From positions 1 through 34,488 of IMG/VR virus record IMGVR_UViG_3300028883_000096: DNA of 34,488 nucleotides. The stretch is one strand, 5' to 3'. This DNA is from a virus. The notes beneath the pieces were generated by a model. It was given only the letters and a program-made list of their open reading frames with translations. It did no database searches and had not been told where the DNA came from. Of this stretch, positions 8,001 to 15,326 are shown one piece after another. Position numbers and translations under genes: made by a program. How positions within the stretch are numbered: position 1 is the first letter of the stretch; each line of letters opens with the position of its first letter.

Positions 8001-9670
8001 AGCTGTTTCGTTATAGCCAGCAAAGCCGTTATCCCAACGATAGCCGCCCCAACGGGATTGGCTGCCAATGCACCACTGAATAGTTTCGTGGCTGCCGTTA
8101 CACCTGTAACCGCGGCTTTGTAAGTTCCAAATGCGGTAGCACCTGCGGCAATAACGGGCAGAAGATCAACGGCAAGCTCAAGCACCTCGCCGGCAATCGC
8201 TATGAATGGATCGAGTGTGTCAATAACTCCATCGAGTGCAGGGATCAACTTGTCCGATAATTTCGTAAATATTGGATCAAGCACCGGTGCAATTTTATTG
8301 CCGATCTCAGCAAAGGCAAGTTCGATCTTGCGTGTAAATTCTTCAAAGCTGATTGGCTTCAATGCGTCCTGCACGATCTGACCTGCTTTGCGTGCCTGCT
8401 CTTTGATTATTAGCGGATCAACGTCGGCACTGAATATCTTTGCCCAAAGGTCGCCTCCAATGTCTTCTGCCATTGTGCCACCAATGGCAACAGCGAGCTG
8501 ATCCTGCAAAGCCGTCGAAATCTCCCCGGCATCCACAGCATTTTTAATTGCTTCAGCTGATAGACCCAGTGCGTCGGCAATATTTATGTCGCCGTTCTGT
8601 GCCTGCGTCAATATGTCCTGTATTGATAAAATGACCTGCTTCGAGGCACCGTCGGCTGCGTTTGCCATGTCCTCGAATGGTTTCACCCAATCTCCGGCAT
8701 TTATGCGAACCTGAGTTTCTTTAAGCGAATCGGCAAGTTTGTCGGTATTCCAAACACCTTCACGCATGGCAGCCGAAAGTGTTCCCGCAAACTGGTAAAC
8801 ATCCACCCCTGCCTGTTTGAGCAAGGGTGAATATTCGTCCAAAGTATCAAGGAAATCTTCCTGTGAATTTCCTGCATTTGCGAGTCCATAAGCTATAAGA
8901 TCAAAAGTCTCCTCGAAATCCATCTTGTAGTTAGCCATCAAAGTACGGCTTTTCGAGATTATTTCGTCGTAGGAAACTCCGTGAGCGTCGGCAAGACGCT
9001 GTGCATAGACAGCAGCTTCTTCATACTGAGATACGTCAATCAGCTGACCGCCGCTTGCGTCTTTTAGCTCTCCCAGTTGCTTTTTAAGGAAAGCAATTGA
9101 GTGAGCAGCATCTTCGATAGAATCGCCGACACCTTGAGTGAAAGCCCCTTTTGCTATTTCTCCCAGCTCTTCAAGCTCTTTACCGGTTACGTTTGCCTCC
9201 GCTCCCAATGCCTTCAAAGCATTCGGAAGAGCGGTCAATGTCTCGGTCAGCTTGCCCAGACCAGCCGAAACGGCATCACCAAGGATTGAGCCGATTGCAA
9301 AGTCTTTGATCGTGGAAGAAAAGCCGCTTGAATATTCCTCGCCGGCTTCCTTGCCCATTGTTTCAAATTTGCCTTTTGCGGACTTAATCGAACCGATTGT
9401 TTCGCCGGAGAATTTTTCACCGAAATCTTTACCGGCTTGCTTGCCTGCTGCTCCTGCACCGTCGCCGATCCCTTTTATTGAGTCGCCGGCTTTTGCGGCT
9501 TCCTGTTTGATCGTCTTAAGTGCCGAAGTAATCTCTGCTTCGTCTATCGGGTCAATCTTCCCCTTTAGTGGTGCAAATGCTTTGTCAATCTGATTGGCAA
9601 TCTTAGTATATGCCTGCGGATCAACCTGCGGATCAATCTTTAATTTATATGAGCTTTCGAAATCAGCCAT
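5024..9670 (-). CDS. Tail tape measure protein
   Basis: At 1548 residues this is the longest gene in the window. The N-terminal third is glycine/alanine-rich helix typical of tape measures. Two hydrophobic segments are seen: about residues 490-565 (with ANPVGAAIVGITALLAI) and near the C-terminus (LNPITGAIVGGIAAGLMYAAL). Between them, about 600-1350, lies a long Gln/Glu/Lys-rich coiled coil. It spans the tail lumen and sets tail length; by the usual rule of about 0.15 nm per residue the tail would be about 230 nm (rough). It lies directly downstream of the tail chaperone pair, and its start overlaps the stop of the frameshift extension ORF (ATGGCTGA). Confidence 0.95.
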   Translation of the reverse strand: MADFESSYKLKIDPQVDPQAYTKIANQIDKAFAPLKGKIDPIDEAEITSALKTIKQEAAKAGDSIKGIGDGAGAAGKQAGKDFGEKFSGETIGSIKSAKGKFETMGKEAGEEYSSGFSSTIKDFAIGSILGDAVSAGLGKLTETLTALPNALKALGAEANVTGKELEELGEIAKGAFTQGVGDSIEDAAHSIAFLKKQLGELKDASGGQLIDVSQYEEAAVYAQRLADAHGVSYDEIISKSRTLMANYKMDFEETFDLIAYGLANAGNSQEDFLDTLDEYSPLLKQAGVDVYQFAGTLSAAMREGVWNTDKLADSLKETQVRINAGDWVKPFEDMANAADGASKQVILSIQDILTQAQNGDINIADALGLSAEAIKNAVDAGEISTALQDQLAVAIGGTMAEDIGGDLWAKIFSADVDPLIIKEQARKAGQIVQDALKPISFEEFTRKIELAFAEIGNKIAPVLDPIFTKLSDKLIPALDGVIDTLDPFIAIAGEVLELAVDLLPVIAAGATAFGTYKAAVTGVTAATKLFSGALAANPVGAAIVGITALLAITKQLAGAFHETAEERLDEIQAQKEIIQQDKQMNEAKQAQIKANVALVEEYEKLSKKQKLSREEQERLKLVTQELRNEFPGAIKSTDDWATNMKRLSERVADSKSELAGLIANMKELNKQEQRTLELEVSVKADKAKGDIEDALTEVQSEANGLFSDLSNSFDEAILGGSNVRAWSENFLDPYVKEMYRATSSGELQDARDQLLQALDVRADEKGYDKAGLLNTRKAINEFYDALLDKQRFYQAKTGEINEEIKTDVEQNTPKPPPVGDPKEYDSLKEAIKKSLQEIAQLQNDLSNNQIKDELDRQIAMQQEKIRIAVEGVQDEIQRTKELDNVRNSEREELIKNLNTKIGLLTEQGEAEINKIKESYWDKQLETIRSRNQEIYDAETKALEQRLAIAETQAPQLTGDDSVANLQEQGQLRIQLIERQTDAEVSAILERNQAYLEAQDALNAATQTFGDDSLIVKIMQDQLSEIKEKIISETPEIANLFAELDQKINEVTADVDLKIKEERINQIRNLAVREREIRIFEAEKLYQEQLAKAKGNQQQELQALKGFLAEKKAAEEKYLNDTNVLYSISSAFRDALFNADYSGNKDQGLLDDLNKQLETNKTASLDLEEQLRNREISIEEYYEKVNGLAEEQLELEKQQAEARKAAQVDVFAVMSKAAGEAFKKISQQQLELSASYQNDLDALAEQQEDNAEKIAETQLNMAKAINDGKLAEAERYYEQLAELQEGQMAVEEQIAETESAMLQAKVTGYATMFSQIGMEQQNWSKAFVKTAFSALKAEIPIYAAEALAKALALNPITGAIVGGIAAGLMYAALAGVESAVMGAFAEGTVDLKGKGTTKSDSNLSRLSIHESVMNAEATLATGNKEAFEWVNKHKRPLSEYFVDKFQQDINLQKKLQNKLKPQSEIVPVLVRGMSEQNTAQAINRQTAELRADNQNLRSELAATRKEIRALQTKINTNLNIEFDGEMKADGDSLRGQIDAWKRKELKSM

Positions 9671-9974
9671 GGTTATTCGCTTTCATTAATCCAATATGTG
9701 CCCAGATCAAAACGGGATCCCATTCTGCATAGATCAGTTCGCACTCCACTGCCGAGGTTGCTATTATATGGCAGACCTGCCGGTGTTGGTATTTCATTGC
9801 CTCCACACCAGCAAGCTCTTCCGTCGGAATCAGATTGAAGGCATGCCAAAATGGTTTGTCTTCGTCCTTCTTCTTTTTTACGTGAAATGCGTCCCATCGT
9901 TGAATTTCCTCTATTTTAGTGTTTTGCTTTGAAATACACGTTACGAAAGGAGTCGTCAGCTTTCTCCAGTTCCG
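9663..9974 (-). CDS. Out-of-frame tail chaperone extension (T part of a G-T fusion)
   Basis: This reading frame is +1 (equivalent to -2) relative to the preceding 127-residue gene. It is open for 103 codons, begins inside that gene, has no ATG near its beginning, and ends with a TGA inside the tape-measure start (ATGGCTGA). The translation after the upstream stop looks like real protein (for example DKPFWHAFNLIPTEELAG and ECELIYAEWDPVLIWAHIGL). Tail genes just before the tape measure typically encode G and G-T proteins made by programmed frameshifting; Mu itself is reported to use -2. The shift must occur between 9974 and 9916. TCC TTT CGT (about 9951-9943), where tRNA-Phe could slip from UUU to UUC, is one candidate site. 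Confidence 0.72.
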   Translation of the reverse strand, partial: RNWRKLTTPFVTCISKQNTKIEEIQRWDAFHVKKKKDEDKPFWHAFNLIPTEELAGVEAMKYQHRQVCHIIATSAVECELIYAEWDPVLIWAHIGLMKANNHG

Positions 9975-10299
9975 TCAAGTCCTGATTTTCCCAGAATTCC
10001 TGCGTTGCCCATTGCTCTTTTTCGTGGGTGTTCAATTGCTTGCTGTTAACGATCAACTTGCACTTATCGAACAGCATAATTTTTTTAAGCTCTACCCATT
10101 CGGCATATAGCTTTTGATAATCTTCGCTTTGATCTGCCTGTTTGTCCGCAAGTTTGCTTGTCAGTTTCAATGCCTTATCCTGCATTGGTTTCACCAGTTC
10201 GTCGTAAAGATCACGGTTTTTGTAGCTTGTGCGGATCAGTTCGAGTTCCTTTACGTATTCCTGCCCTTCGCGTTCGAAATAAAATTTAATTTTTTCCAT
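9916..10299 (-). CDS. Tail assembly chaperone (G-like)
   Basis: A 127-residue, highly charged helical protein between the tail tube gene and the tape measure gene, which is the canonical place of the tail assembly chaperone that coats the tape measure during assembly. GGAGGAG lies immediately upstream of the ATG at 10299. The ORF ends in FKAKH-stop, but an alternative frame that overlaps its last 18 codons continues to the tape measure start. A minority product fused to that extension is therefore expected. The assignment rests on position, size, composition and the overlapping second frame rather than on a recognised motif. Confidence 0.7.
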   Translation of the reverse strand: MEKIKFYFEREGQEYVKELELIRTSYKNRDLYDELVKPMQDKALKLTSKLADKQADQSEDYQKLYAEWVELKKIMLFDKCKLIVNSKQLNTHEKEQWATQEFWENQDLTELEKADDSFRNVYFKAKH

Positions 10300-10337
10300 T
10301 GCTCCTCCATGTTTAACAATTTATTCTTTTAATCCTT

Positions 10338-10373
10338 CCCCCTCTTGCAAGAGGGGGTTAGGGGGTGTTGTCT
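10338..10373 (+). repeat. Dispersed G-rich palindromic repeat, copy 3
   Basis: CCCCCTCTTGCAAGAGGGGG is followed by TTAGGGGGTGTTGTCT. It lies between the tail tube and tail chaperone genes. Confidence 0.95.
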
Positions 10374-10408
10374 GATTTCAATCCCACCTTTATCCAAAGA
10401 GGTGGTGT

Positions 10409-11077
10409 TTATTCAGCATTAGGTACTTCTACCCACTTACGCCACCAGCATTGAGACTTCGAAATTGAGGGTGCCAGAGAAACGATGTCCTCAGCATCCA
10501 CCAGACCGGAGTCAGGATCAGAAGCGTGTGAATAGAAAAGATCAGTCGGGATTGTGTAAGCGATCTCAGATTTTGAGCCGTTGAAAATGATTGTCGGTTT
10601 CACATAGTCGTCGGGGTTCGTTGTGAACGAACCGGATGTCCTTGCTATCGTTCCGATTGCAGAAAGCAGGAAAATCTCATTCGGTGTCGAGTTCTCGTTC
10701 TTCATTAAGTATGAAATCACGAGAACGAGATAATCTGACGTCCCACCGCGTTCGGTGCCATTCTCCAGCTTATATTCGGGCAGGTTACCGGAAGCCGGTG
10801 CCTTTGCGAGTAAGTCGAGGAATGTCCAGATGTCGTCGTCTGAGTCGTAGTTTGACCAGGTTATCTGCACAGTGCCGTCATCCTGAAAAGCAGGATCGGT
10901 CTGTGTGATCTCTGTCAGTTTTAGCGGTTTACCTGTGGTGCGTGTGGGCGAGCTGACTGTGGCTGGTGTGCCTGGTGTAGTAAAGATATCATACACATCG
11001 TAGTCGTCGCCGCCTGAATTGATCTTTAGAACGTAAATATCATGTACGCTCTGACCGCCGGATGTTACTAAAGCCAT
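10409..11077 (-). CDS. Major tail tube protein (probable)
   Basis: A 222-residue, acidic, beta-rich protein without membrane segments or enzyme motifs, encoded just upstream of the tail chaperone and tape measure. That is the usual place of the tail tube subunit. The leader contains AAATCGAAAGG, an 11-base element shared exactly with the leaders of the major capsid gene and the 269-residue repeat-protein gene, which suggests high expression. It begins MALVTSGGQSVHDIYVLKIN. The role is inferred from position, length and leader; I do not see a diagnostic motif. Confidence 0.65.
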   Translation of the reverse strand: MALVTSGGQSVHDIYVLKINSGGDDYDVYDIFTTPGTPATVSSPTRTTGKPLKLTEITQTDPAFQDDGTVQITWSNYDSDDDIWTFLDLLAKAPASGNLPEYKLENGTERGGTSDYLVLVISYLMKNENSTPNEIFLLSAIGTIARTSGSFTTNPDDYVKPTIIFNGSKSEIAYTIPTDLFYSHASDPDSGLVDAEDIVSLAPSISKSQCWWRKWVEVPNAE

Positions 11078-11084
11078 AATTTAT

Positions 11085-11095
11085 CCTTTCGATTT
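11085..11095 (-). promoter_or_regulatory. Shared ribosome-binding leader AAATCGAAAGG
   Basis: An exact 11-base element that contains the GAAAGG Shine-Dalgarno sequence, placed 7 bases before the tail tube start. Identical copies precede two other late genes. Confidence 0.7.
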
Positions 11096-11123
11096 ATAAT
11101 AAAAAAACTATCTTGCTTCTTCT

Positions 11124-11155
11124 CCCCCTCTTTTAAGAGGGGGTTAGGGGGTGTT
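11124..11155 (+). repeat. Dispersed G-rich palindromic repeat, copy 4
   Basis: CCCCCTCTTTTAAGAGGGGG is followed by TTAGGGGGTGTT. It lies between the 84-residue gene and the tail tube gene and reaches the last bases of the former's stop. Confidence 0.93.
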
Positions 11156-11409
11156 TAAACTTCTACCGAAACCACTTCTGATACTGTAATCGTTACGTCT
11201 TCATAGCTTGCCATCGCTGCAATCACGTCTGCCGCATCTTCCAATTCACGCTTAATCGCTATCTTATTAACAGTATCGCTATAACTAAAGCTATGGCTTA
11301 TTGCTGGCAAACCTATCGCTGCGACTACTATTGTCTTGAAATCCTCATGCTGCACTAAGTTGCCTTCGTCGTCTGTTTGACGTGGCACTGTTATCACTAC
11401 GTTATACAT
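11155..11409 (-). CDS. Small protein of unknown function, late block
   Basis: An 84-residue acidic protein beginning MYNVVITVPRQTDDEG, with an apparent alpha/beta pattern. CGGAGGA lies upstream of the ATG at 11409. It sits between a small membrane protein and the tail tube gene. I do not recognise a family; a head-tail joining or tail accessory role is possible from position only. Confidence 0.5.
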   Translation of the reverse strand: MYNVVITVPRQTDDEGNLVQHEDFKTIVVAAIGLPAISHSFSYSDTVNKIAIKRELEDAADVIAAMASYEDVTITVSEVVSVEV

Positions 11410-11411
11410 AA

Positions 11412-11642
11412 TTAATCCTCCGATTTATTTACTTTAACAATATCATCTTTCCAAACAGCTACACATATCCATACGATTAAATTCAGGATTGCGTAGCCAT
11501 ATACATATTCGCTATATTCTCGTATGTCAATATGATTGATAATAAGCGGCAATACCATCGGCATTAATATTACTGTCAATACCGACACTATCGCTATTAC
11601 TGCAAATGCCATGAACCCAAGTTTAATTATATTATCTCTCAT
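11412..11642 (-). CDS. Small two-span membrane protein
   Basis: A 76-residue protein starting MRDNIIKLG. The ATG at 11642 is chosen because GGGAGGTGG lies four bases upstream; a longer reading would begin inside the adjacent 7-bp repeat array. Two hydrophobic segments are seen (about residues 8-34 and 48-64). It lies between the fibre gene and the 84-residue gene. It could be an additional holin-like or superinfection-exclusion protein, but nothing in the sequence decides this. Confidence 0.55.
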   Translation of the reverse strand: MRDNIIKLGFMAFAVIAIVSVLTVILMPMVLPLIINHIDIREYSEYVYGYAILNLIVWICVAVWKDDIVKVNKSED

Positions 11643-11652
11643 AATCCACCTC

Positions 11653-11687
11653 CCATTTTCCATTCTCCATTCTCAATTCTCCATTCT
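11653..11687. repeat. 7-bp tandem repeat, CCATTCT type x5
   Basis: Five consecutive heptamers (CCATTTT, CCATTCT, CCATTCT, CAATTCT, CCATTCT) lie between the fibre gene stop and the Shine-Dalgarno of the next gene. Confidence 0.95.
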
Positions 11688-11688
11688 A

Positions 11689-12915
11689 TCACTGGTTCAC
11701 CATCAAAGGACTTGAACTTGCTTTGAAGGATGTTAGGGAAGCATCTGAGTAAACTGAAATTCTTAGTGGTGACGGATCAATAGAACCAACTGCCGCTATA
11801 TATTGAGGATACGTTATCCCATCTTTAGTCAATGCTATTTGCACAGATGAGACAGAAATAACACCGCTTATTATTACTTCATCTTCTGCATTAAAACTAA
11901 TATCAGTTTGCTCATAATCAGAAAGAGGGTCAATATCATACTTGACAATAACCCTATCCGAAGAAGTATATGCCATCATCCTATTGTCGTCGTCATCATA
12001 AATGCTGACAAGAAAAGCAGCTGTTGAGCTGGTTAAAAATGATCCACTATACCAGAATTTACTAAAAGTGTAAATGCTGTATAAATTAGTATTCTCCATG
12101 CCTTTTACAACCAAAGTACTCCCATCATAACCCAGAAACGGAGTTCCTGAGCTTACTTCCATAACCCTCTCCATAACACCATCATTCTCAATCTGGAATG
12201 GATTGGGATTAGCGTCTGTTGGATCTTTGCGTGTCATACGGATTGCATCTATGGTTATTGAATATGTTTCACCTACAGCTGCAAGTATTCTTATCACTAC
12301 CCCTGTAATAGTAGCCCAGCTTGGCGATCCAGTTTCACCAAATGACGATTTCTGTATTTTGAGATGATTGCATCCATCAACCAACAATGAAGTAAATGTA
12401 TATGTATACCAATTAGTTTTAGTGCCATAAGTATCACACATAAAAGCTATTTGAGCAGATGTCCCATCTGACGCATCTGCACAATATACACTTAATTCAA
12501 TATAATCATCATCAATGCTAACTGACCCATCTTCAAATTTAGTCAAGTCCTTATCTGTAAAATCTAAATTGACGGCTTTCAAGTTAGCAGTCGCATCAGT
12601 TGTAACACTAATACCTTGGCTACCTACTTTATAGTTGGTTGTGTCATCTCCATGAGTTGCCGCATGAGTCCCATCCCACTTATTATCCGCCCAACTCTCA
12701 TCTGCTTCACAGGTGGCAATGAGCTTCGTATTATGATTATACATATAGAGCAGGTCATTCTGAGTAAGGGATATACCTTTGAGCCGCTTAAGCAAAGTTT
12801 CAAAATCCACGTTGGTAACGTTACCAAGCCCTACCTGCGATTTCGTAACGGCATGCGGGTTTGCCACGTCGGCAATGTGGTTATCCATTACTTTGTTCGC
12901 TGAATATTCTATCAT
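11689..12915 (-). CDS. Tail fibre-like protein
   Basis: A 408-residue protein. Residues about 14-37 (ADVANPHAVTKSQVGLGN) carry the 'NPH-x-V-T-K-x-Q-V-G-L-G-N-V' motif found in many phage tail fibres. Residues about 85-230 have the look of a beta-sandwich, carbohydrate-binding-like domain. Residues 240-408 form a further beta-rich C-terminal domain. It probably contributes to receptor recognition. A GGGGGC Shine-Dalgarno sequence lies just before the ATG at 12915. It is grouped with the 116- and 269-residue genes upstream, which may be part of the same fibre or adhesin complex. Confidence 0.7.
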   Translation of the reverse strand: MIEYSANKVMDNHIADVANPHAVTKSQVGLGNVTNVDFETLLKRLKGISLTQNDLLYMYNHNTKLIATCEADESWADNKWDGTHAATHGDDTTNYKVGSQGISVTTDATANLKAVNLDFTDKDLTKFEDGSVSIDDDYIELSVYCADASDGTSAQIAFMCDTYGTKTNWYTYTFTSLLVDGCNHLKIQKSSFGETGSPSWATITGVVIRILAAVGETYSITIDAIRMTRKDPTDANPNPFQIENDGVMERVMEVSSGTPFLGYDGSTLVVKGMENTNLYSIYTFSKFWYSGSFLTSSTAAFLVSIYDDDDNRMMAYTSSDRVIVKYDIDPLSDYEQTDISFNAEDEVIISGVISVSSVQIALTKDGITYPQYIAAVGSIDPSPLRISVYSDASLTSFKASSSPLMVNQ

Positions 12916-12916
12916 G

Positions 12917-13267
12917 TTAGCCCCCTGTTCCGACGGTTACTGTCAGCTCCCCTGCTGTTATATTGTTTTTGGTATAAACAAATTTCAAGGTGCTGATCTG
13001 TGCAGAAATATAATAGATCAGTTTGTCTAAATTGTTGTTGGCTGCGTCTATCGTAATTGATTTTTCAAGGTCGTAGTCGCTTGCGTCTATGGGATCGGGA
13101 TTGTCCGATACGTAAATATTCAGCGTTCCGTCGAGAGTGCCCTCGGCAGAACGCCAGGACACTCCGATCGTTGCAAATTCTGTGTGCATTGATATGTCTT
13201 TCAGAACGACGGTCTCAGTCTTATCTGCCGACATATCATAAGCGTCCAGTACTTTTTTAACTATCAT
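12917..13267 (-). CDS. Structural protein of unknown function, fibre-associated
   Basis: A 116-residue, beta-strand-rich protein with WRSAEGTLDGTLNIYVSDN, a pattern seen in small beta-sandwich virion proteins that report a measured or mean value shape ('x-G-T-L-x-I-x-x-S-D'). It starts one base after the upstream stop, with GGAGGGC as Shine-Dalgarno, and stops just before the fibre gene. The tight linkage to the fibre gene and the repeat-protein gene suggests a shared virion structure. No family is recognised with confidence. Confidence 0.5.
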   Translation of the reverse strand: MIVKKVLDAYDMSADKTETVVLKDISMHTEFATIGVSWRSAEGTLDGTLNIYVSDNPDPIDASDYDLEKSITIDAANNNLDKLIYYISAQISTLKFVYTKNNITAGELTVTVGTGG

Positions 13268-13268
13268 C

Positions 13269-14078
13269 TTAGCCCTCCACTACGAGAGTCATTGAAATCG
13301 TGTTTGTTGCCGGTGTAAAGGAAGACGAAGTCGCCACGATAGAGATCACGTCGCCGGCTGCCACATCGTAATCAGTTGTTCCGTAATCCACTGTCTTACT
13401 TGATTTAGTCGTCGGATCGTCATCAATGGCATGGCTGAGCCCTGTTGGAGTCAACGGCGTTCCATTCTTTTCGATTGTGAAAGCGATTGATCCGGCTGTC
13501 CTTGCGTCGGACATTAGAATGGCAGAAGCCACCAGGTAGCCATCATAAGGGCAGACGAACTGCATAAGTGTTACGTCGCTAACGTCTGCACTCATTGAGT
13601 ATGTGCCTGTGAATGCCATCTTGGAAGCTAATGCAGGTGTTTCAACTCCTCCGTCGTTAGTGATCATAAGCACACCGGAATCGGATTTGATTGAGACGGC
13701 TGTTGATCCAAGCTTCACCACATCCGCATCAATGGCAAGGTCGCCGGAGTCGTCTGTCAATGTTATAGGTGTTGATCCAAGCTCTAAGTTGTCAGCGTCA
13801 ATTGCCAGATTGCCGGAGTTATCAGTTAGCGAGATCGGTGTTGTTCCAAGTTCAAACACATCTGCGTCGCATGCCAGAGCTCCGGAATTATCGGTAAGCT
13901 CCACCGGTGTTGATCCGATGTCGAGAGCGGTGGTCGCCTTGACGGTGGCTGTGCTTAAGGCACCGGAATCATTTGCCAAAGTGCAGGGAGACGCTCCGTC
14001 GGAGTCAATCTTCCACGAACTTTTGTAAGTGCCGGTGTTCAGCTTCTGCACCCAGTTCTTAATAGTTGATATAGCCAT
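13269..14078 (-). CDS. Tandem-repeat virion/fibre protein
   Basis: A 269-residue protein with four 23-residue repeats from residue 54 to about 145, each of the form '(I/L)-G-S-T-P-(I/V)-x-L-T-D-N-S-G-x-L-A-x-D-A-D-x-x-x', plus a degenerate copy at about 28-53. This spacing suggests a beta-helix or beta-solenoid shaft. Residues 150-269 form a compact beta-rich C-terminal domain with 'CPYDGYLVASAILMSDART', resembling a receptor-binding or trimerising tip. The leader contains AAATCGAAAGG as in the capsid and tail tube genes, so strong expression is likely. The role as a fibre or decoration protein is inferred. Confidence 0.65.
   Translation of the reverse strand: MAISTIKNWVQKLNTGTYKSSWKIDSDGASPCTLANDSGALSTATVKATTALDIGSTPVELTDNSGALACDADVFELGTTPISLTDNSGNLAIDADNLELGSTPITLTDDSGDLAIDADVVKLGSTAVSIKSDSGVLMITNDGGVETPALASKMAFTGTYSMSADVSDVTLMQFVCPYDGYLVASAILMSDARTAGSIAFTIEKNGTPLTPTGLSHAIDDDPTTKSSKTVDYGTTDYDVAAGDVISIVATSSSFTPATNTISMTLVVEG
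13644..13919 (-). repeat. Four 69-bp in-frame repeats
   Basis: Four direct repeats of 69 bases (23 codons) inside the 269-residue gene. The first three protein units are closely alike and the fourth has diverged. Copy number could vary between related phages. Confidence 0.85.
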
Positions 14079-14085
14079 TTCTTTG

Positions 14086-14096
14086 CCTTTCGATTT
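14086..14096 (-). promoter_or_regulatory. Shared ribosome-binding leader AAATCGAAAGG
   Basis: An exact copy of the 11-base leader element, placed 7 bases before the start of the tandem-repeat virion protein. Confidence 0.7.
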
Positions 14097-14130
14097 ATTT
14101 CAAAAAAATTCTCTTCATTTCGTTGCTTTC

Positions 14131-14186
14131 AGCGGTCAGTTATCGGCTTTCAGCTAAATGCTGATAGCTGACTGCTGAAAGCTAAA
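14131..14186. repeat. 7-bp tandem repeat, AGCTGAC type x8
   Basis: Eight consecutive degenerate heptamers (AGCGGTC, AGTTATC, GGCTTTC, AGCTAAA, TGCTGAT, AGCTGAC, TGCTGAA, AGCTAAA). The first half is roughly inverted relative to the second, so a stem could form. It reaches the stop codon of the spanin gene. Confidence 0.9.
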
Positions 14187-14616
14187 TCTTACTCTTAGTC
14201 AATTTCAAAATCACTAAGATCACAATTGCCGCCGTCAGGAATCCTGCCACAAAGATCACGAGCTTAAGCCAGAACGGAGTAGTTTCGATCTGAACGTTGT
14301 CCTGATAATTTATCAATGTGTCCCTGGCAGTGATCCTTACCGTGTCCGGTTGTATCCTCCAATAAAATTCAGTACGAACCGGATAATAGCGAATGTCAAC
14401 AAGTGTGTCCTTTTGCAGAGTCCGAATAATCTGAATGATCGTATCGGTAACCGAAGTTGCCTTGGATGAATCAATTATCGGAGCCGGCGAAAAGACATAC
14501 GTCGTATCACGAATAAATACTTCCTTGTGCGAAGGGTCAGGGCACAGCAAGCTGCACCCTGAACTTAGCGGAGCAAGTAGAGCAGCGAAGATCAATATTT
14601 TTACGATTTTACTCAT
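14182..14616 (-). CDS. Unimolecular spanin (u-spanin)
   Basis: A 144-residue protein with both membrane signals expected for a u-spanin. An N-terminal lipoprotein signal ends in the lipobox LSSGC (lipidated Cys21). A single hydrophobic span sits near the C-terminus (about residues 115-138, ending in KLTKSKI). The linker between them is beta-rich, not coiled coil, as in the T1 gp11 type. Such proteins link outer and inner membranes and fuse them in the last step of lysis. It overlaps the endolysin gene by 8 bases and closes the lysis cassette. Its presence indicates a host with an outer membrane. Confidence 0.8.
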   Translation of the reverse strand: MSKIVKILIFAALLAPLSSGCSLLCPDPSHKEVFIRDTTYVFSPAPIIDSSKATSVTDTIIQIIRTLQKDTLVDIRYYPVRTEFYWRIQPDTVRITARDTLINYQDNVQIETTPFWLKLVIFVAGFLTAAIVILVILKLTKSKI

Positions 14617-15118
14617 GAACAGGTGTAAAATGTGTTATCCTGAAATATTTGCTCAATTCGAGCTTTCGATATTGAATGTCTACTTTATTGTTCGTGTTGC
14701 CTTCGATAGTTTTGCCTGAGAGCCGGTGCCACCAGATAACGAAGCCGATATGACCTCGCCATGTATTTCCATGCTGCCAGATGGCAAGCCATCCGGGATA
14801 AACTTCTGCATAGCCCTTATAAACGTGTTTGGCTTTTATGCTAAATTCAGTGATAAATTTGCGTGCCACAGCAGAGCGTACTGTTGGATAACTGACCCCC
14901 ACTTCATCAAGCACATAGCTAACGAAGGAGGCACACCAGTTTGAGCCCTTCGGCACTCCGACGTGTTCGTTGAATTTATCAATTATCTCTGAGCTATTCT
15001 TTGAGGTCTCCTTCACGCCATAATATTTATATGCCGTCGGGAGCACATTTGTATTATTAGCCAACGAGAATGGCGATAGCCACAAAGACCACAGCAACAG
15101 CAAGCAAAAATAACGCAT
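14609..15118 (-). CDS. CHAP-domain endolysin with N-terminal signal
   Basis: A 169-residue protein. Residues 1-20 (hydrophobic, LLLLWSLWLSPFSLA) are a signal peptide or signal-anchor. The rest is a CHAP amidase/endopeptidase domain: catalytic Cys62 in SNWCASFVSYVL, His123 in RGHIGFV and Asn141 in TIEGNTN. CHAP enzymes cut peptidoglycan peptide or amide bonds. The exported form suggests secretion through the host Sec pathway, with the holin acting as a timer. The first 62 bases, covering the whole signal segment, overlap the end of the holin gene in another frame. It is followed by the u-spanin gene. Confidence 0.88.
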   Translation of the reverse strand: MRYFCLLLLWSLWLSPFSLANNTNVLPTAYKYYGVKETSKNSSEIIDKFNEHVGVPKGSNWCASFVSYVLDEVGVSYPTVRSAVARKFITEFSIKAKHVYKGYAEVYPGWLAIWQHGNTWRGHIGFVIWWHRLSGKTIEGNTNNKVDIQYRKLELSKYFRITHFTPVHE

Positions 15119-15326
15119 AAGCCGTATTCCCTTTTTGAAGTTCTTTAATTGTATCTATTTCTACCATGACGTAGCGGTCAAAGAGTATGAAAGCGGTCAG
15201 GAAAAGACCGAGATACACTATTGACTCGCCCAGCATTGCGAATGCAGGCAGTGTGAACCACAATACGGCAAATACCAGTATTCCAATCACAACTGTCCAG
15301 CTCAGGTATTTCGTTAAATTTTTCAT
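15057..15326 (-). CDS. Holin-like membrane protein
   Basis: An 89-residue protein with three hydrophobic segments (about residues 9-30, 33-50 and 68-88) and a short charged stretch between the last two. The start (ATG at 15326) overlaps the preceding stop as ATGA, with AAGGA upstream. Size, topology and its place directly before the endolysin gene support a holin, which permeabilises the inner membrane at lysis. Holins are too diverse for a motif-based assignment. Confidence 0.7.
   Translation of the reverse strand: MKNLTKYLSWTVVIGILVFAVLWFTLPAFAMLGESIVYLGLFLTAFILFDRYVMVEIDTIKELQKGNTAYALFLLAVAVVFVAIAILVG

Noticed and set aside
9673-9897. 74-residue ORF with an ATG and AGAGGA upstream, after the tail chaperone
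   Set aside because: Its translation is rich in Cys, Gly and Arg with no clear structure. The overlapping +1 frame gives a better protein and ends exactly at the tape measure start. The Shine-Dalgarno-like AGAGGA leaves some doubt.
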